Made by a program: the position numbers and the translations under genes. DNA of 64,000 nucleotides. Origin: CBDFKQ01 sp965248855. Its GTDB lineage: Bacteria; Bacteroidota; Bacteroidia; Cytophagales; 172606-1. Shown here in pieces: positions 37,033-44,998 of the stretch. The notes beneath the pieces were generated by a model, which did not search any database, was not told the origin of the DNA, and was given only the letters and a program-made list of their open reading frames with translations. The stretch lies in NCBI GenBank assembly GCA_965248855.1, contig CBDFKQ010000008.1:52144-116143 (forward strand). The letters run 5' to 3'. The stretch's first letter is position 1. Every line of letters starts with the position of its first letter.

Positions 37033-37040
37033 TATATTTG
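37033..37040 (+). promoter_or_regulatory. Possible -7 box of the permease gene
   Basis: TATATTTG matches the consensus and is followed by CAAT. It lies 138 bases before the permease start. There is no -33 match, so this is a weak candidate. Confidence 0.4.
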
Positions 37041-37177
37041 CAATTGGCTTTTAAAATATTTTTCTAAGTTGTTCATTAACAATGAAATTATCCAAATTAA
37101 GATTTAGACTTAGCTTCAAATGTAATTGTTAATCTTGAAAATGTCGAATTCAATCAATAAAATAGAAACAGATACAA

Positions 37178-38497
37178 ATGTTGGAAAATAAAGAAGCATC
37201 AATTCGCAGGATAGGTTTGGCAACTGCTGTTGCCATAATTATTGCAAATATGATTGGCACCGGAGTTTTTACAAGCCTTGGTTTTCAGGTGATAGGTATA
37301 AAATCTGTTTTTGCCATTTTAATGTTATGGGCAGTGGGTGGGGTGATTGCATTGTGTGGTGCACTGTGTTATGCAGAGGTTGCAATTAGATTTCCGGGCT
37401 CGGGCGGAGAGTATAATTATCTTTCCAAAATATATCATCCTGCTTTAGGCTTTTTATCGGGCTGGGTATCGGCAACTGTGGCCTTTGCTGCACCAATAGG
37501 TTTATCGTCTATTGCCTTTAGTAAATATTTGGCCAAATTATTTCCACAGTTAGAAACTTATGAAACATTAATAGCATGTTCATTAATTGTAATTGTTGCA
37601 CTTGTAAATATTAAAGGAGTTAAAACCACCGCCATATTTCAAAGAGTAATAACGTATTTGAACATATTCCTTATTATTTTATTAATTATTTTCGGAATAA
37701 GTTTATCCGAACACAGTCATTTTAATTTTAGCGTAAATACCGAAGATTGGAAAGCTGTAATGAGTTCTTCATTTGCTATTTCCTTAATATATGTCTCTTT
37801 TGCTTACTCAGGTTGGAATTCAGTAACTTATTTCGCAGGAGAAATAAAAAATCCTGTTAAAAACATTCCGCGATCGTTAGTTGGCGCAACAACGGTTGTA
37901 ATGATTTTATATATTTTATTAAACTTTATTTTCCTGTATTCAGTACCAATGAATAAGTTAAACGGGCAATTGGAAGTCGGTTTTATAGCAGCTGAAGCAA
38001 TTTTTGGAACCTTCGGAGGAAGATTAATCTGCTTAATGATAGCATTGGCATTATTCGCGTCTGTTAATTCAATGACAATTGCCGGGCCAAGGGTTACCCA
38101 AACGATGGGTGAAGATTTTAATTTTTTCAAAATCTTTTCTCAAAGGAATATAAATGGTTCGCCTCTGTATTCAATTATTTTGCAAACAATTCTGGCATTG
38201 GTGTTGGTAATTTCATCAACTTTTGAAAAGGTTTTGCTATATATTGGCTTTACATTAAGCTTATTTACAACACTTACAGTAATTGGTTTATTAATAAGCA
38301 GGTATAAAAAACCACCTGAAAAAAGTGTTTATAAAACTCCTTTATTCCCTATTCCCGCAATTATTTTTATCAGTCTTGAATTTTATTCCATGTATTGGTC
38401 AATAACTACCCGCACAGTCGAATCATTATTTGGTATTTCTACAGTTTTGCTTGGCTTGCTGGTGTATTATATTGCAAGACAAAAAGAAAAAGCATAA
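37178..38497 (+). CDS. APC-superfamily amino-acid permease
   Basis: 439 residues with about twelve transmembrane helices. The N-terminus RRIGLATAVAIIIANMIGTGVF carries the conserved MIGTGVF of helix 1 in APC transporters, and helix 6 contains ISLIYVSFAYSGWNSVTYFAGE, with the family G/Y-rich unwound region. It imports an amino acid or related amine by proton or sodium coupling; the substrate cannot be read. The start at 37178 gives a short cytoplasmic tail of about 11 residues, which is usual. Confidence 0.92.
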   Translation: MLENKEASIRRIGLATAVAIIIANMIGTGVFTSLGFQVIGIKSVFAILMLWAVGGVIALCGALCYAEVAIRFPGSGGEYNYLSKIYHPALGFLSGWVSATVAFAAPIGLSSIAFSKYLAKLFPQLETYETLIACSLIVIVALVNIKGVKTTAIFQRVITYLNIFLIILLIIFGISLSEHSHFNFSVNTEDWKAVMSSSFAISLIYVSFAYSGWNSVTYFAGEIKNPVKNIPRSLVGATTVVMILYILLNFIFLYSVPMNKLNGQLEVGFIAAEAIFGTFGGRLICLMIALALFASVNSMTIAGPRVTQTMGEDFNFFKIFSQRNINGSPLYSIILQTILALVLVISSTFEKVLLYIGFTLSLFTTLTVIGLLISRYKKPPEKSVYKTPLFPIPAIIFISLEFYSMYWSITTRTVESLFGISTVLLGLLVYYIARQKEKA

Positions 38498-38559
38498 TTT
38501 TGAAGATTAATGCGTTAATCACAAAAATAATTAAATAATCACAAAAATAAATTTATCCA

Positions 38560-39792
38560 ATGCTCAGAAAATCCGCACTATTCTTAATCACACTCTTATC
38601 TTTTTCATTTTTAACCGGTTGTAATGGCAACTCAAGCAAAAATGAAGAAATCCAAGAAACTACCACATCTACAACTACTTTAAAATCAGATTCTTCAAAA
38701 ACTAAAGAAACCAAAAAAGTTGAAGAAGCGACTGAAAAAGAATATGACAAAAAATTTAACGAAATTTCAAAAGTTATTGCAGGTATGCCGGTTGACAGCA
38801 GTTCTAAATATTATAATATAACTCAAACGGCGAGCTGGAAAAGATTTGCTAAAACAATGGACAGCAGTTGGACAAAGCTTGAAAAAGACAGGTTAGGAAA
38901 GGTTCGTACATGGAGAGAAACCGAATTAGCAGGTGTAAATGATGGAAGGGATTTATTTTATCCATTTTCCGGTCCGGACTTTTTACACGCTTATAGCTTT
39001 TTTAATAAATCGAAAAACATGTATATGTTTGGTTTAGAAGGTGCAGGGAGTTTACCAAAGCTTGATAAGAAATCAGAAAAAGACATGATTAATTATTATG
39101 CCTCTGTTCAAAAATATTTAGCCGAAATAATGAGCAAAAGTTATTTTATAACTAAAAAAATGCTTGCAAATCTATATCGTGTAAATGGAATGACGCCTAT
39201 CATATGTATTTTTATGGTAAGAACAGGGAATACTGTTACCAATATACAACCAATGAATTTGGACAGTACCGGCAAGATGGTACCATTTGATACTACCGGA
39301 TTAAAGGGTGCGAAGAAGAGTGATTTTCATGGAGTTAAGATTGATTATTTAGATTCGGAAACCAAAGAATTGAAATCGGTATATTTTTATTCAGGTGATA
39401 TGGCTGACGGGACAGTTACCACAAAATCATCACTGTATAAATATTTAAATAATATGCCCGAAAATTGTAATGGTATGTTAAAATCTGCAAGTTACTTATT
39501 GCATTATGGTACTTTTAACCAGGTGAGAAATGCGATGCTGAATCGTTGTCAAAATATTCTTCAAGATGATACAGGTATCGCATATAGATTTTACAAAAAT
39601 GATAAAAAACACAAATGGGATTTTAATTTGTATGGAGTTTATTTCAAACCAATAGGTGATTTTAAAGGAGTTGACCAACCGGATTTAGAAAAAGCATATA
39701 AAGATTCTTCTAAAGTAAAACCACTTCCGTTTGGTATCGGTTACCATTGGATGAACCGTAAGGATAGTTGGTTTTTAGTATCTAAAAAATAA
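38560..39792 (+). CDS. Conserved lipoprotein of unknown function
   Basis: 410 residues. Signal peptide with lipobox LTGC (Cys21), a Thr/Ser/Lys-rich linker (about 22-65) and a globular domain of about 330 residues. The segments DGRDLFYPFSGPDFLHAYSFF and MYMFGLEGAGSLPKL look like conserved family cores, and a similar arrangement is remembered from uncharacterised proteins of Bacteroidota and Myxococcota. No catalytic motif was identified. It starts 62 bases after the permease stop codon and could be cotranscribed. A strong terminator follows. Confidence 0.8.
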   Translation: MLRKSALFLITLLSFSFLTGCNGNSSKNEEIQETTTSTTTLKSDSSKTKETKKVEEATEKEYDKKFNEISKVIAGMPVDSSSKYYNITQTASWKRFAKTMDSSWTKLEKDRLGKVRTWRETELAGVNDGRDLFYPFSGPDFLHAYSFFNKSKNMYMFGLEGAGSLPKLDKKSEKDMINYYASVQKYLAEIMSKSYFITKKMLANLYRVNGMTPIICIFMVRTGNTVTNIQPMNLDSTGKMVPFDTTGLKGAKKSDFHGVKIDYLDSETKELKSVYFYSGDMADGTVTTKSSLYKYLNNMPENCNGMLKSASYLLHYGTFNQVRNAMLNRCQNILQDDTGIAYRFYKNDKKHKWDFNLYGVYFKPIGDFKGVDQPDLEKAYKDSSKVKPLPFGIGYHWMNRKDSWFLVSKK

Positions 39793-39813
39793 ATTTTTTT
39801 TAAAAATTTAATA

Positions 39814-39847
39814 AAAAAGGGCTTCGGATAACCGGAGCCTTTTTTAT
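39814..39847 (+). terminator. Terminator after the lipoprotein gene
   Basis: GGCTTCGG (39820-39827) pairs with CCGGAGCC (39832-39839) with one G-T pair and a 4-base loop, flanked by A and T runs. It lies 28 bases after the stop codon. Confidence 0.88.
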
Positions 39848-39964
39848 TAAAAAAATTATTTTTAGAAAGTAGTTGTTTTAACATATATTTTATTTTATTT
39901 TTGTTCCAGCATATTCAATATAATTGAATGTGTTTTTTTTCATAGCTGGTTGAAGGATAAAAGG

Positions 39965-39990
39965 CGCTCGAATTTTTTGAGCGTTTTTTT
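39965..39990. terminator. Second terminator-like hairpin
   Basis: CGCTCGAA pairs with TTGAGCG (one bulge) around a short T-rich loop, followed by eight T. There is no gene between it and the previous terminator, so it may be a leftover of a lost gene or a backup. Confidence 0.5.
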
Positions 39991-40171
39991 TGTCTTAGAT
40001 TTAAGATCTGCCGGATAAAGGGATAATATTCGCTGAACAGCATTTCATATAAAATTACCATTTCGGTAATACCATGCCCCCTTTGGCTTTAAGTTATAAT
40101 ATTTAAATCTGAAGATTTGATAACGCTCTGCCGTATTCGGAGACTACACCAAACAGAGAAAAAAGAATAAA

Positions 40172-40212
40172 AATTATCAGTATATCAATATCGTTTTCAA
40201 TAATGTAATTTT
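40172..40212 (+). repeat. 37-bp intergenic repeat, copy D
   Basis: The first 21 bases match copy A at 20 positions (ATTATCAGT, then TATCAATATC). The 3' half has diverged, but the TAATTTT plus A-run end is kept. Confidence 0.65.
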
Positions 40213-40229
40213 AAAAAAAATATTTGAAA

Positions 40230-40350
40230 ATGTTTTTCACACCAACAATTACACAAGATTCTTTATATTCTCAAATTGCGGATCGAATTGAGAAACAAAT
40301 TGAACAAAATATATTAAAATAGGGATATAAATTATCTTCTTCCTCGGCAT
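40230..40350 (+). pseudogene. Remnant of a GntR/MocR-type regulator
   Basis: From ATG at 40230 the frame reads MFFTPTITQDSLYSQIADRI then EKQIEQNILK, an in-frame TAG at 40320, and GYKLSSS. This is the start of the winged-helix domain of GntR-family proteins (xLYxQIADxIExQIxxGxLKxGxKLPS). The rest of the gene is absent and the sequence runs into a REP-like hairpin at 40346. No aminotransferase domain is found nearby. Confidence 0.6.
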
Positions 40351-40470
40351 GTCCCCTGACAGGCCGAAAGACCAATTGTTATTTCAATAATTGAAATCCC
40401 TTTTTGATGTAAGAATATATACCTGCCCCGAATTTTTATTAAAATTTTTTGGCTTGTCAGAGGACAGGCC
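40346..40470. repeat. Pair of REP-like GC-rich hairpins
   Basis: Two 20-base imperfect palindromes, GGCATGTCCCCTGACAGGCC (40346-40365) and GGCTTGTCAGAGGACAGGCC (40451-40470), 85 bases apart. Each folds as an 8-bp stem (one mismatch or G-T pair) with a 4-base loop. Their shared arms and high GC in an AT-rich gap resemble repetitive extragenic palindromes arranged as a pair. Confidence 0.65.
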
Positions 40471-40534
40471 AAGGGAAAAAATATTCATCATTTTAATACC
40501 TTAACAAGTTTAATGTACAAACTCCAATATCTCG

Positions 40535-41137
40535 TTATTTTAACGTTGATATAAAGTTTTCCGGAAGAAATTCTACAATGCCTGTTTCCAGGTCATATAT
40601 GGCTCCAACTATTTTCAACGTGTTATTTTTTACAGATTTGCTGAGAACGGGTTCCAAATTTTTAAGCTGTTCTACCTGCATGATTACATTTATTTTCACG
40701 GCATTTTCAAGTTGGTTTCCGCCATATTTTTTAGCCTCTTCAACAGCCGGTTTTATACTGTTTATTAATGTTATGATGTGTCCCGGAACATCCGGTATAT
40801 TATATGCTGCCGAAACAGCTCCACATTTAGTATGGCCTAAAACAACTATGAGTTTGGTTTCAAGTACATTATGAGCAAATTCTATACTGCCCCAGGAAGC
40901 ATTAGATGAAACCTGACCCGCAGTTCGAATAATAAAGAGGTCACCTAATCCCTGATCAAAAATAATTTCATTTGGTACTCTGGAGTCAGAGCACCCTACA
41001 ATAATTGCAAAAGGAAATTGCCCTTCTGAAACCTCTTTAAGCCTGCTAATATCTTGGTTTGGGCGAATACTTTTTCCGTTCACAAATCTTTCATTTCCTT
41101 CTATTAGTTTTTCAATTGCTATATCAGGGTCGATCAT
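40535..41137 (-). CDS. Beta-class carbonic anhydrase, cytoplasmic
   Basis: 200 residues, no signal peptide. It interconverts CO2 and bicarbonate. Zinc ligands are Cys49 (GCSDSR), His102 and Cys105 (GHTKCGAVSAA), with the Asp51/Arg53 dyad in place. It is nearly identical to the secreted carbonic anhydrase at 42680-43354 over most of its length, differing mainly by lacking the signal peptide, so the two arose by a recent duplication. It lies downstream of the SbtA-like transporter gene but is separated by 556 bases carrying its own operator-like palindromes. Confidence 0.94.
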   Translation of the reverse strand: MIDPDIAIEKLIEGNERFVNGKSIRPNQDISRLKEVSEGQFPFAIIVGCSDSRVPNEIIFDQGLGDLFIIRTAGQVSSNASWGSIEFAHNVLETKLIVVLGHTKCGAVSAAYNIPDVPGHIITLINSIKPAVEEAKKYGGNQLENAVKINVIMQVEQLKNLEPVLSKSVKNNTLKIVGAIYDLETGIVEFLPENFISTLK

Positions 41138-41163
41138 ATTTGCTTAATTGTTCATTAAGTTAA

Positions 41164-41217
41164 ATTTGTATTACTATTTTATAATTGTTTACTTATTAGT
41201 GCAATAGTAATACTATA
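41164..41217. promoter_or_regulatory. Palindromic operators upstream of the cytoplasmic carbonic anhydrase
   Basis: Two sites. 41203-41217 is AATAGTA-A-TACTATA, matching the site before the other carbonic anhydrase in 14 of 15 bases. 41164-41178 keeps one good half (TACTATT) and part of the other. Centres are 39 bases apart. They are likely targets of the TetR-family protein encoded at 43486-44166. Confidence 0.6.
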
Positions 41218-41693
41218 ATATTTAAATTTCGATTATTAACGGCATATAAAATTAATAGTAGCCACAATACCTTGAATTAAAATATTATAACACTTTACTC
41301 ATGAGATTTTTAATCTTCGTATAAGAATCTAAAGATGAAACAATTAAAAATGAAGAGCTCTACAAATTTGAGGGTAAGAAACTTTTTCTATAAGTTTTAA
41401 TGAGAGAATCGATATAATTTTAGGTGTTCTTTTATTATATATTGAGGATCATATAAAGGCCAACCGCCTAAGTTTCTAACTTAATAAAGGCTTTTTGATA
41501 TAGCAGAGCATGTGGAATAACCTATCTAAAGAGGATATTGTATCCCGTTAAAGAACAAAAGGGTTTAATTAAATGTAATAGAAGCTGCCCGGAACAGACT
41601 TAAAATTACTCCATTTTTCAATTATTTAAATTATCAAATGAATAACCGTTTTTCGATTACAATTTCGGCCATATATAACTTTTCATATGATTT
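41218..41693. other. Non-coding gap between carbonic anhydrase and SbtA-like gene
   Basis: 476 bases with stop codons in all frames and no terminator, RNA gene or recognisable remnant. The length is unusual for two genes of one regulon and suggests that something was lost here after the carbonic anhydrase duplication. Confidence 0.4.
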
Positions 41694-42662
41694 TTATTTT
41701 ATAAACATTTGAACAAAATAGTTATAAACAGGAATTCCAACAATAACATTAAAAGGGAATGTAATTGCCAACGACATTGTAACATAAATGCTCGGGTTAG
41801 ATTGAGGAATGGCAACACGCATAGCAGCAGGCACAGCAATATAGGAAGCACTGGCGCATAAAACAGTAAATATCAAAGCATCTCCCCTGCCCATATGAAA
41901 TAGTATTGATAGAGAAATGCCTATTATTGCATTTAGTATTGGAACTAGTAAGGCGAATAATATTGAAAACAATCCTGTTGCTTTTAAATCTTTTAATCTT
42001 CCGGCAGCAACTATTCCCATATCTAAAAGAAAAAGGCATAAAATTCCTTTAAACATATCACCTGCAAATGGTTTTACCGATTCATAACCTTTTTCACCGA
42101 CTATTAATCCTATTACAAAGCTACCTAAGATCATTAAAATGGACCCTTCAGTAAAAGCATTTTTTATAGTATGAGCCAGACTAGTTTGGTCAGTACTTTC
42201 TTTATTATAATGTTTATAAAGTATTACTGCAACTATAATTGCAGGGGATTCCATTAAGGCCATTGCCGCCACCATATGACCTCCAAAGTGAATATTATTG
42301 TTTTGTAAAAATGCCACTGCGGTTATAAAAGTTACTGCACTTACAGAGCCATACGTAGCGGAGAGTGCAGTTGCATCAGGTATGGAGAATTTTTTCTTTA
42401 ATATAAAAAAAGTATATAAAGGCACAAGGCATGACATTGCAATGGATATAAATATAATCCCAATAACCCCTTCGCTAAATCCACTTTTACTTAATTCCAT
42501 ACCTCCTTTGATCCCAATGGCAAACAATAGGTAAAGGGAAAAAAACTTTGGTATGGGTTGTGGTATTTCTAAGTTCGATTTTAAGGCAATGGCCAACATC
42601 CCCATGAAAAAAAACAGTACGGGTGTGTTTATGAAATTTAAAAAAAGAGATGATATATTCAT
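41694..42662 (-). CDS. SbtA-type sodium-dependent bicarbonate transporter
   Basis: 322-residue membrane protein with about ten helices. It corresponds to the DUF897/SbtA family, which in cyanobacteria takes up bicarbonate with sodium. Visible family blocks are NTPVLFFFMGMLAIALKSNLEIPQPI (in part), LSATYGSVSAVTFITA, MVAAMALMESPAIIVAV and ASASYIAVPAAMRVAIPQ. Its start is 17 bases after the stop codon of the secreted carbonic anhydrase gene, so the two form an operon. The pairing with two carbonic anhydrases supports bicarbonate as substrate. No SbtB (PII-like) gene is adjacent. Confidence 0.9.
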   Translation of the reverse strand: MNISSLFLNFINTPVLFFFMGMLAIALKSNLEIPQPIPKFFSLYLLFAIGIKGGMELSKSGFSEGVIGIIFISIAMSCLVPLYTFFILKKKFSIPDATALSATYGSVSAVTFITAVAFLQNNNIHFGGHMVAAMALMESPAIIVAVILYKHYNKESTDQTSLAHTIKNAFTEGSILMILGSFVIGLIVGEKGYESVKPFAGDMFKGILCLFLLDMGIVAAGRLKDLKATGLFSILFALLVPILNAIIGISLSILFHMGRGDALIFTVLCASASYIAVPAAMRVAIPQSNPSIYVTMSLAITFPFNVIVGIPVYNYFVQMFIK

Positions 42663-42679
42663 GATAAGTGTAATATTCT

Positions 42680-43354
42680 TTATTTTAATGTTGAGATAAA
42701 GTTTTCGGGAAGAAATTCTACTTTACCTGTTTCCAGGTCATAAATTGCCCCTATTATTTTCAAATCATTATTTTTTACAGACTTGCTGAGCACAGGCTCC
42801 AAATTTTTAAGCTGCTCAACTTGCATGGCCACATTTATTTTAACGGCATTTTCAAGTTGATTACCCTCATGTTTTTTAGCCTCTTCAACAGCCGGTTTTA
42901 TGCTGTTTATTAATGTTACGATGTGCCCGGGAACATCAGGTATTTTGTATGCTGCCGAAACAGCCCCACATTTAGTATGACCTAAAACAACTATCAGTTT
43001 GGTACCAAGCACATAATGGGCAAATTCTATACTTCCCCAGGAAGCATATGATGAAACCTGACCTGCAGTTCGAATAATAAAGAGGTCTCCTAATCCCTGA
43101 TCAAAAATAATTTCATTTGGTACTCTGGAATCTGAACACCCTACAATAATTGCAAAGGGGAACTGACCTTCTGAAACTTGTTTAATCCTATTGTAGTCTT
43201 GATTAGGACGAATACTTTTTCCATTTACAAATCTTTCATTCCCTTCTTTTAGTTTTTTAATTGCTATATCCGGATGAATAGTTAAGCTTTGAGCTGATAA
43301 AAAACCCATATTTAACATGGATAAGACTTTAATTGCAAATAATACACGTTTCAT
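42680..43354 (-). CDS. Beta-class carbonic anhydrase with signal peptide
   Basis: 224 residues. Residues 1-22 (KRVLFAIKVLSMLNMGFLSAQ) look like a Sec signal peptide, so the enzyme should act in the periplasm. Zinc ligands are Cys73, His126 and Cys129, with Asp75/Arg77. It is a close paralogue of the cytoplasmic enzyme at 40535-41137. It is first in an operon with the SbtA-like transporter: periplasmic hydration of CO2 to bicarbonate followed by uptake is the obvious model. It is divergent from the TetR gene, with two palindromes between them. Confidence 0.94.
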   Translation of the reverse strand: MKRVLFAIKVLSMLNMGFLSAQSLTIHPDIAIKKLKEGNERFVNGKSIRPNQDYNRIKQVSEGQFPFAIIVGCSDSRVPNEIIFDQGLGDLFIIRTAGQVSSYASWGSIEFAHYVLGTKLIVVLGHTKCGAVSAAYKIPDVPGHIVTLINSIKPAVEEAKKHEGNQLENAVKINVAMQVEQLKNLEPVLSKSVKNNDLKIIGAIYDLETGKVEFLPENFISTLK

Positions 43355-43368
43355 AATTATGTGGGATT

Positions 43369-43426
43369 AAATAGTACTACTATTTTATATAAATGTTTTA
43401 CTTTGTAATGCAATAGTAATACTATT
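43369..43426. promoter_or_regulatory. Twin palindromic operators between carbonic anhydrase and TetR genes
   Basis: 43370-43384 is AATAGTA-C-TACTATT (17 bp with flanks) and 43412-43426 is AATAGTA-A-TACTATT. Both are perfect palindromes about a single central base, with centres 42 bases apart (four helical turns). Their place between divergent genes, one of them a TetR regulator, and their recurrence before the second carbonic anhydrase make operators the natural reading. Confidence 0.75.
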
Positions 43427-43485
43427 ATTTTTAATTTATATACTTTTATGTAAAATTTATTTTAACTTTATATAAAAACTAAACG

Positions 43486-44166
43486 ATGCAGTGGAATCTT
43501 GACATAAAAATCAATGAAAAGCTATACTTAAGGGATCCCAAATCTTCGGAATTAGGGAAGAACATCCTTAAAGACGGAATAATAATGATAGAAGAGCTGG
43601 GCATCGAAAATTTTACTTTTAAGAAGTTGGCTAATCAGTTAAATACTACTGAATCCAGTATTTACAGATATTTTGAGAATAAGCAACTATTTTTACTATA
43701 TGTTTTAAGCTGGTATTGGCATTGGTTGGAGTATCTTATTATTTACAAAACCAACAACATAAATGATTCAATAAAGAAAATTGATATAATATTAGACGTG
43801 CTTTTATTAAATACTGAAGATTATATAGATGGCGGTCCGGAAGTTGATAAAAAAATTTTACATAATCTGGTGATAAAAGAAGCCTCCAAATCATATTTAA
43901 ATCATGATGTAACTTCTTTTAACGAGAGTAAGTTTTATAAACCTTATAAAGAATTATCAATCCGGATCGCAGAAATGTTTTTGGAAATTAATCCCGAATA
44001 TAAATTTTCGAAAAATTTGGCCAGTACAGTATTATTAATGTCACGTAATTTATATTTTTTTATGCAGAACCTTCCATCACTTACAGATTTTTCCGAAACC
44101 AAAGAGATTTTAAATACAAAAGAATTTCTTAAGCTGTTGATAACAAAAAGTCTTAATGTATCATAG
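43486..44166 (+). CDS. TetR-family transcriptional regulator
   Basis: 226 residues. The N-terminal helix-turn-helix lies at about residues 22-70: LGKNILKDGIIMIEELGIEN, then FTFKKLANQLNTTESSIYRYF, then ENKQLFLLYVLSWYWHWLEY, the canonical TetR pattern. The C-terminal domain is helical with many aromatic residues and should bind an effector. It is transcribed away from the secreted carbonic anhydrase/SbtA operon across 131 bases containing two identical palindromes, so it most likely controls that operon and itself. Confidence 0.9.
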   Translation: MQWNLDIKINEKLYLRDPKSSELGKNILKDGIIMIEELGIENFTFKKLANQLNTTESSIYRYFENKQLFLLYVLSWYWHWLEYLIIYKTNNINDSIKKIDIILDVLLLNTEDYIDGGPEVDKKILHNLVIKEASKSYLNHDVTSFNESKFYKPYKELSIRIAEMFLEINPEYKFSKNLASTVLLMSRNLYFFMQNLPSLTDFSETKEILNTKEFLKLLITKSLNVS

Positions 44167-44199
44167 AAATAATACTCTTTTGCTAATGCAGGTCGAGAT

Positions 44200-44242
44200 A
44201 ATTATCATATATTAATTTACTGATAAATATATTCATAATTTT
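44200..44242 (+). repeat. Possible divergent sixth copy of the 37-bp repeat
   Basis: It starts with ATTATCATATATTAATTTAC and ends with ATATATTCATAATTTT, the latter identical to the end of copy A. The TATCAATATC core is not preserved. It lies just after the TetR gene. Confidence 0.35.
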
Positions 44243-44253
44243 AAAGAAGTGAT

Positions 44254-44282
44254 AAAAGCCGATGAAATTCATCGGCTTTTTT
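44254..44282 (+). terminator. Terminator of the TetR gene
   Basis: AAAGCCGATGAA pairs with TTCATCGGCTTT around a minimal loop, followed by T residues. It lies about 90 bases after the stop codon. Being nearly a perfect palindrome, it could act on both strands. Confidence 0.85.
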
Positions 44283-44341
44283 GTTTCTGAAGTAATTATT
44301 AACCTCCCTTATCATTTAAAAAAAAATTTCTATCGTATAAT

Positions 44342-44382
44342 AAAAATTAGTATGCAAGCATACTAATTTTTATTTATATTTG
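44342..44382 (+). promoter_or_regulatory. MarR operator and promoter of the beta-oxidation operon
   Basis: A 30-bp perfect palindrome: left arm AAAAATTAGTATGC (44342-44355), spacer AA, right arm GCATACTAATTTTT (44358-44371). Four bases further is TATATTTG (44375-44382), a perfect -7 box. The palindrome covers the -33 region, so binding would block transcription. The first gene downstream encodes a MarR protein, implying autoregulation and control of the operon. Confidence 0.82.
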
Positions 44383-44417
44383 AACATAAAATGTTTATAA
44401 AACATTAGTTAGATAAA

Positions 44418-44425
44418 AAAGGAGG
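44418..44425 (+). promoter_or_regulatory. Shine-Dalgarno site of the MarR gene
   Basis: AAAGGAGG ends 3 bases before the start codon at 44429. A near-perfect Shine-Dalgarno is exceptional here, since almost no other gene in the window has one, as is usual in Bacteroidota. It fixes the start codon. Confidence 0.7.
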
Positions 44426-44428
44426 AAA

Positions 44429-44896
44429 ATGAAAAGGGAAGAAACGGTTGATTATAATATAAAAGTTGCCTGGCATGCTATTTCAAGAATGTATAACACG
44501 GAAGGTGAAAATGATAAAATTTCAGCCTCTACAGGATACGTTTTATTAAACATTGATAATGAAAATGGAACACCTGCAACAAAAATTGCCCCTCAATTAG
44601 GTTTAGAAACCCGAAGCCTTACCAGAATTTTAAAAAACTTGGAAGATATGGGTTGGGTATATAGAGAAACGGGTAAAGATGATAAACGATATGTAAAAAT
44701 TTTTTTGACTGACCTTGGAAAACAGAAACGAGAGATTGCAAGGAAGGCCGTAAGAGAATTTAATTTTTTTGTTAAAGAAAATATTTCTCAGGAGAAATTA
44801 AATGTTTTTCTTGATGTAATAAATGAAATAAATAAATTGGTAGATCAATACAGAAACACTGAGCTTCAGGAAAAAAAAGAAATAAATATTGAATAA
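44429..44896 (+). CDS. MarR-family transcriptional repressor
   Basis: 155 residues with a winged helix-turn-helix: ISASTGYVLLNIDNENGTPA, then IAPQLGLETRSLTRILKNLEDMGWVYRE and the wing TGKDDKRYVKIFLT. It heads the operon with the fatty-acid dehydrogenase/hydratase and thiolase genes, and a 30-bp palindrome overlaps its promoter. A ligand such as an acyl-CoA is likely, by analogy with other beta-oxidation regulators, but this is inference. Gap to the next gene is 102 bases. Confidence 0.92.
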   Translation: MKREETVDYNIKVAWHAISRMYNTEGENDKISASTGYVLLNIDNENGTPATKIAPQLGLETRSLTRILKNLEDMGWVYRETGKDDKRYVKIFLTDLGKQKREIARKAVREFNFFVKENISQEKLNVFLDVINEINKLVDQYRNTELQEKKEINIE

Positions 44897-44998
44897 AAGA
44901 ATAGTGAAGAATGGAGAGATCAACAAAATATTAAAAATATATTCTAACCTTTAATTTTAGTATTCCAAGTCACATTTTTAACCAAATTTTAAATTAAA

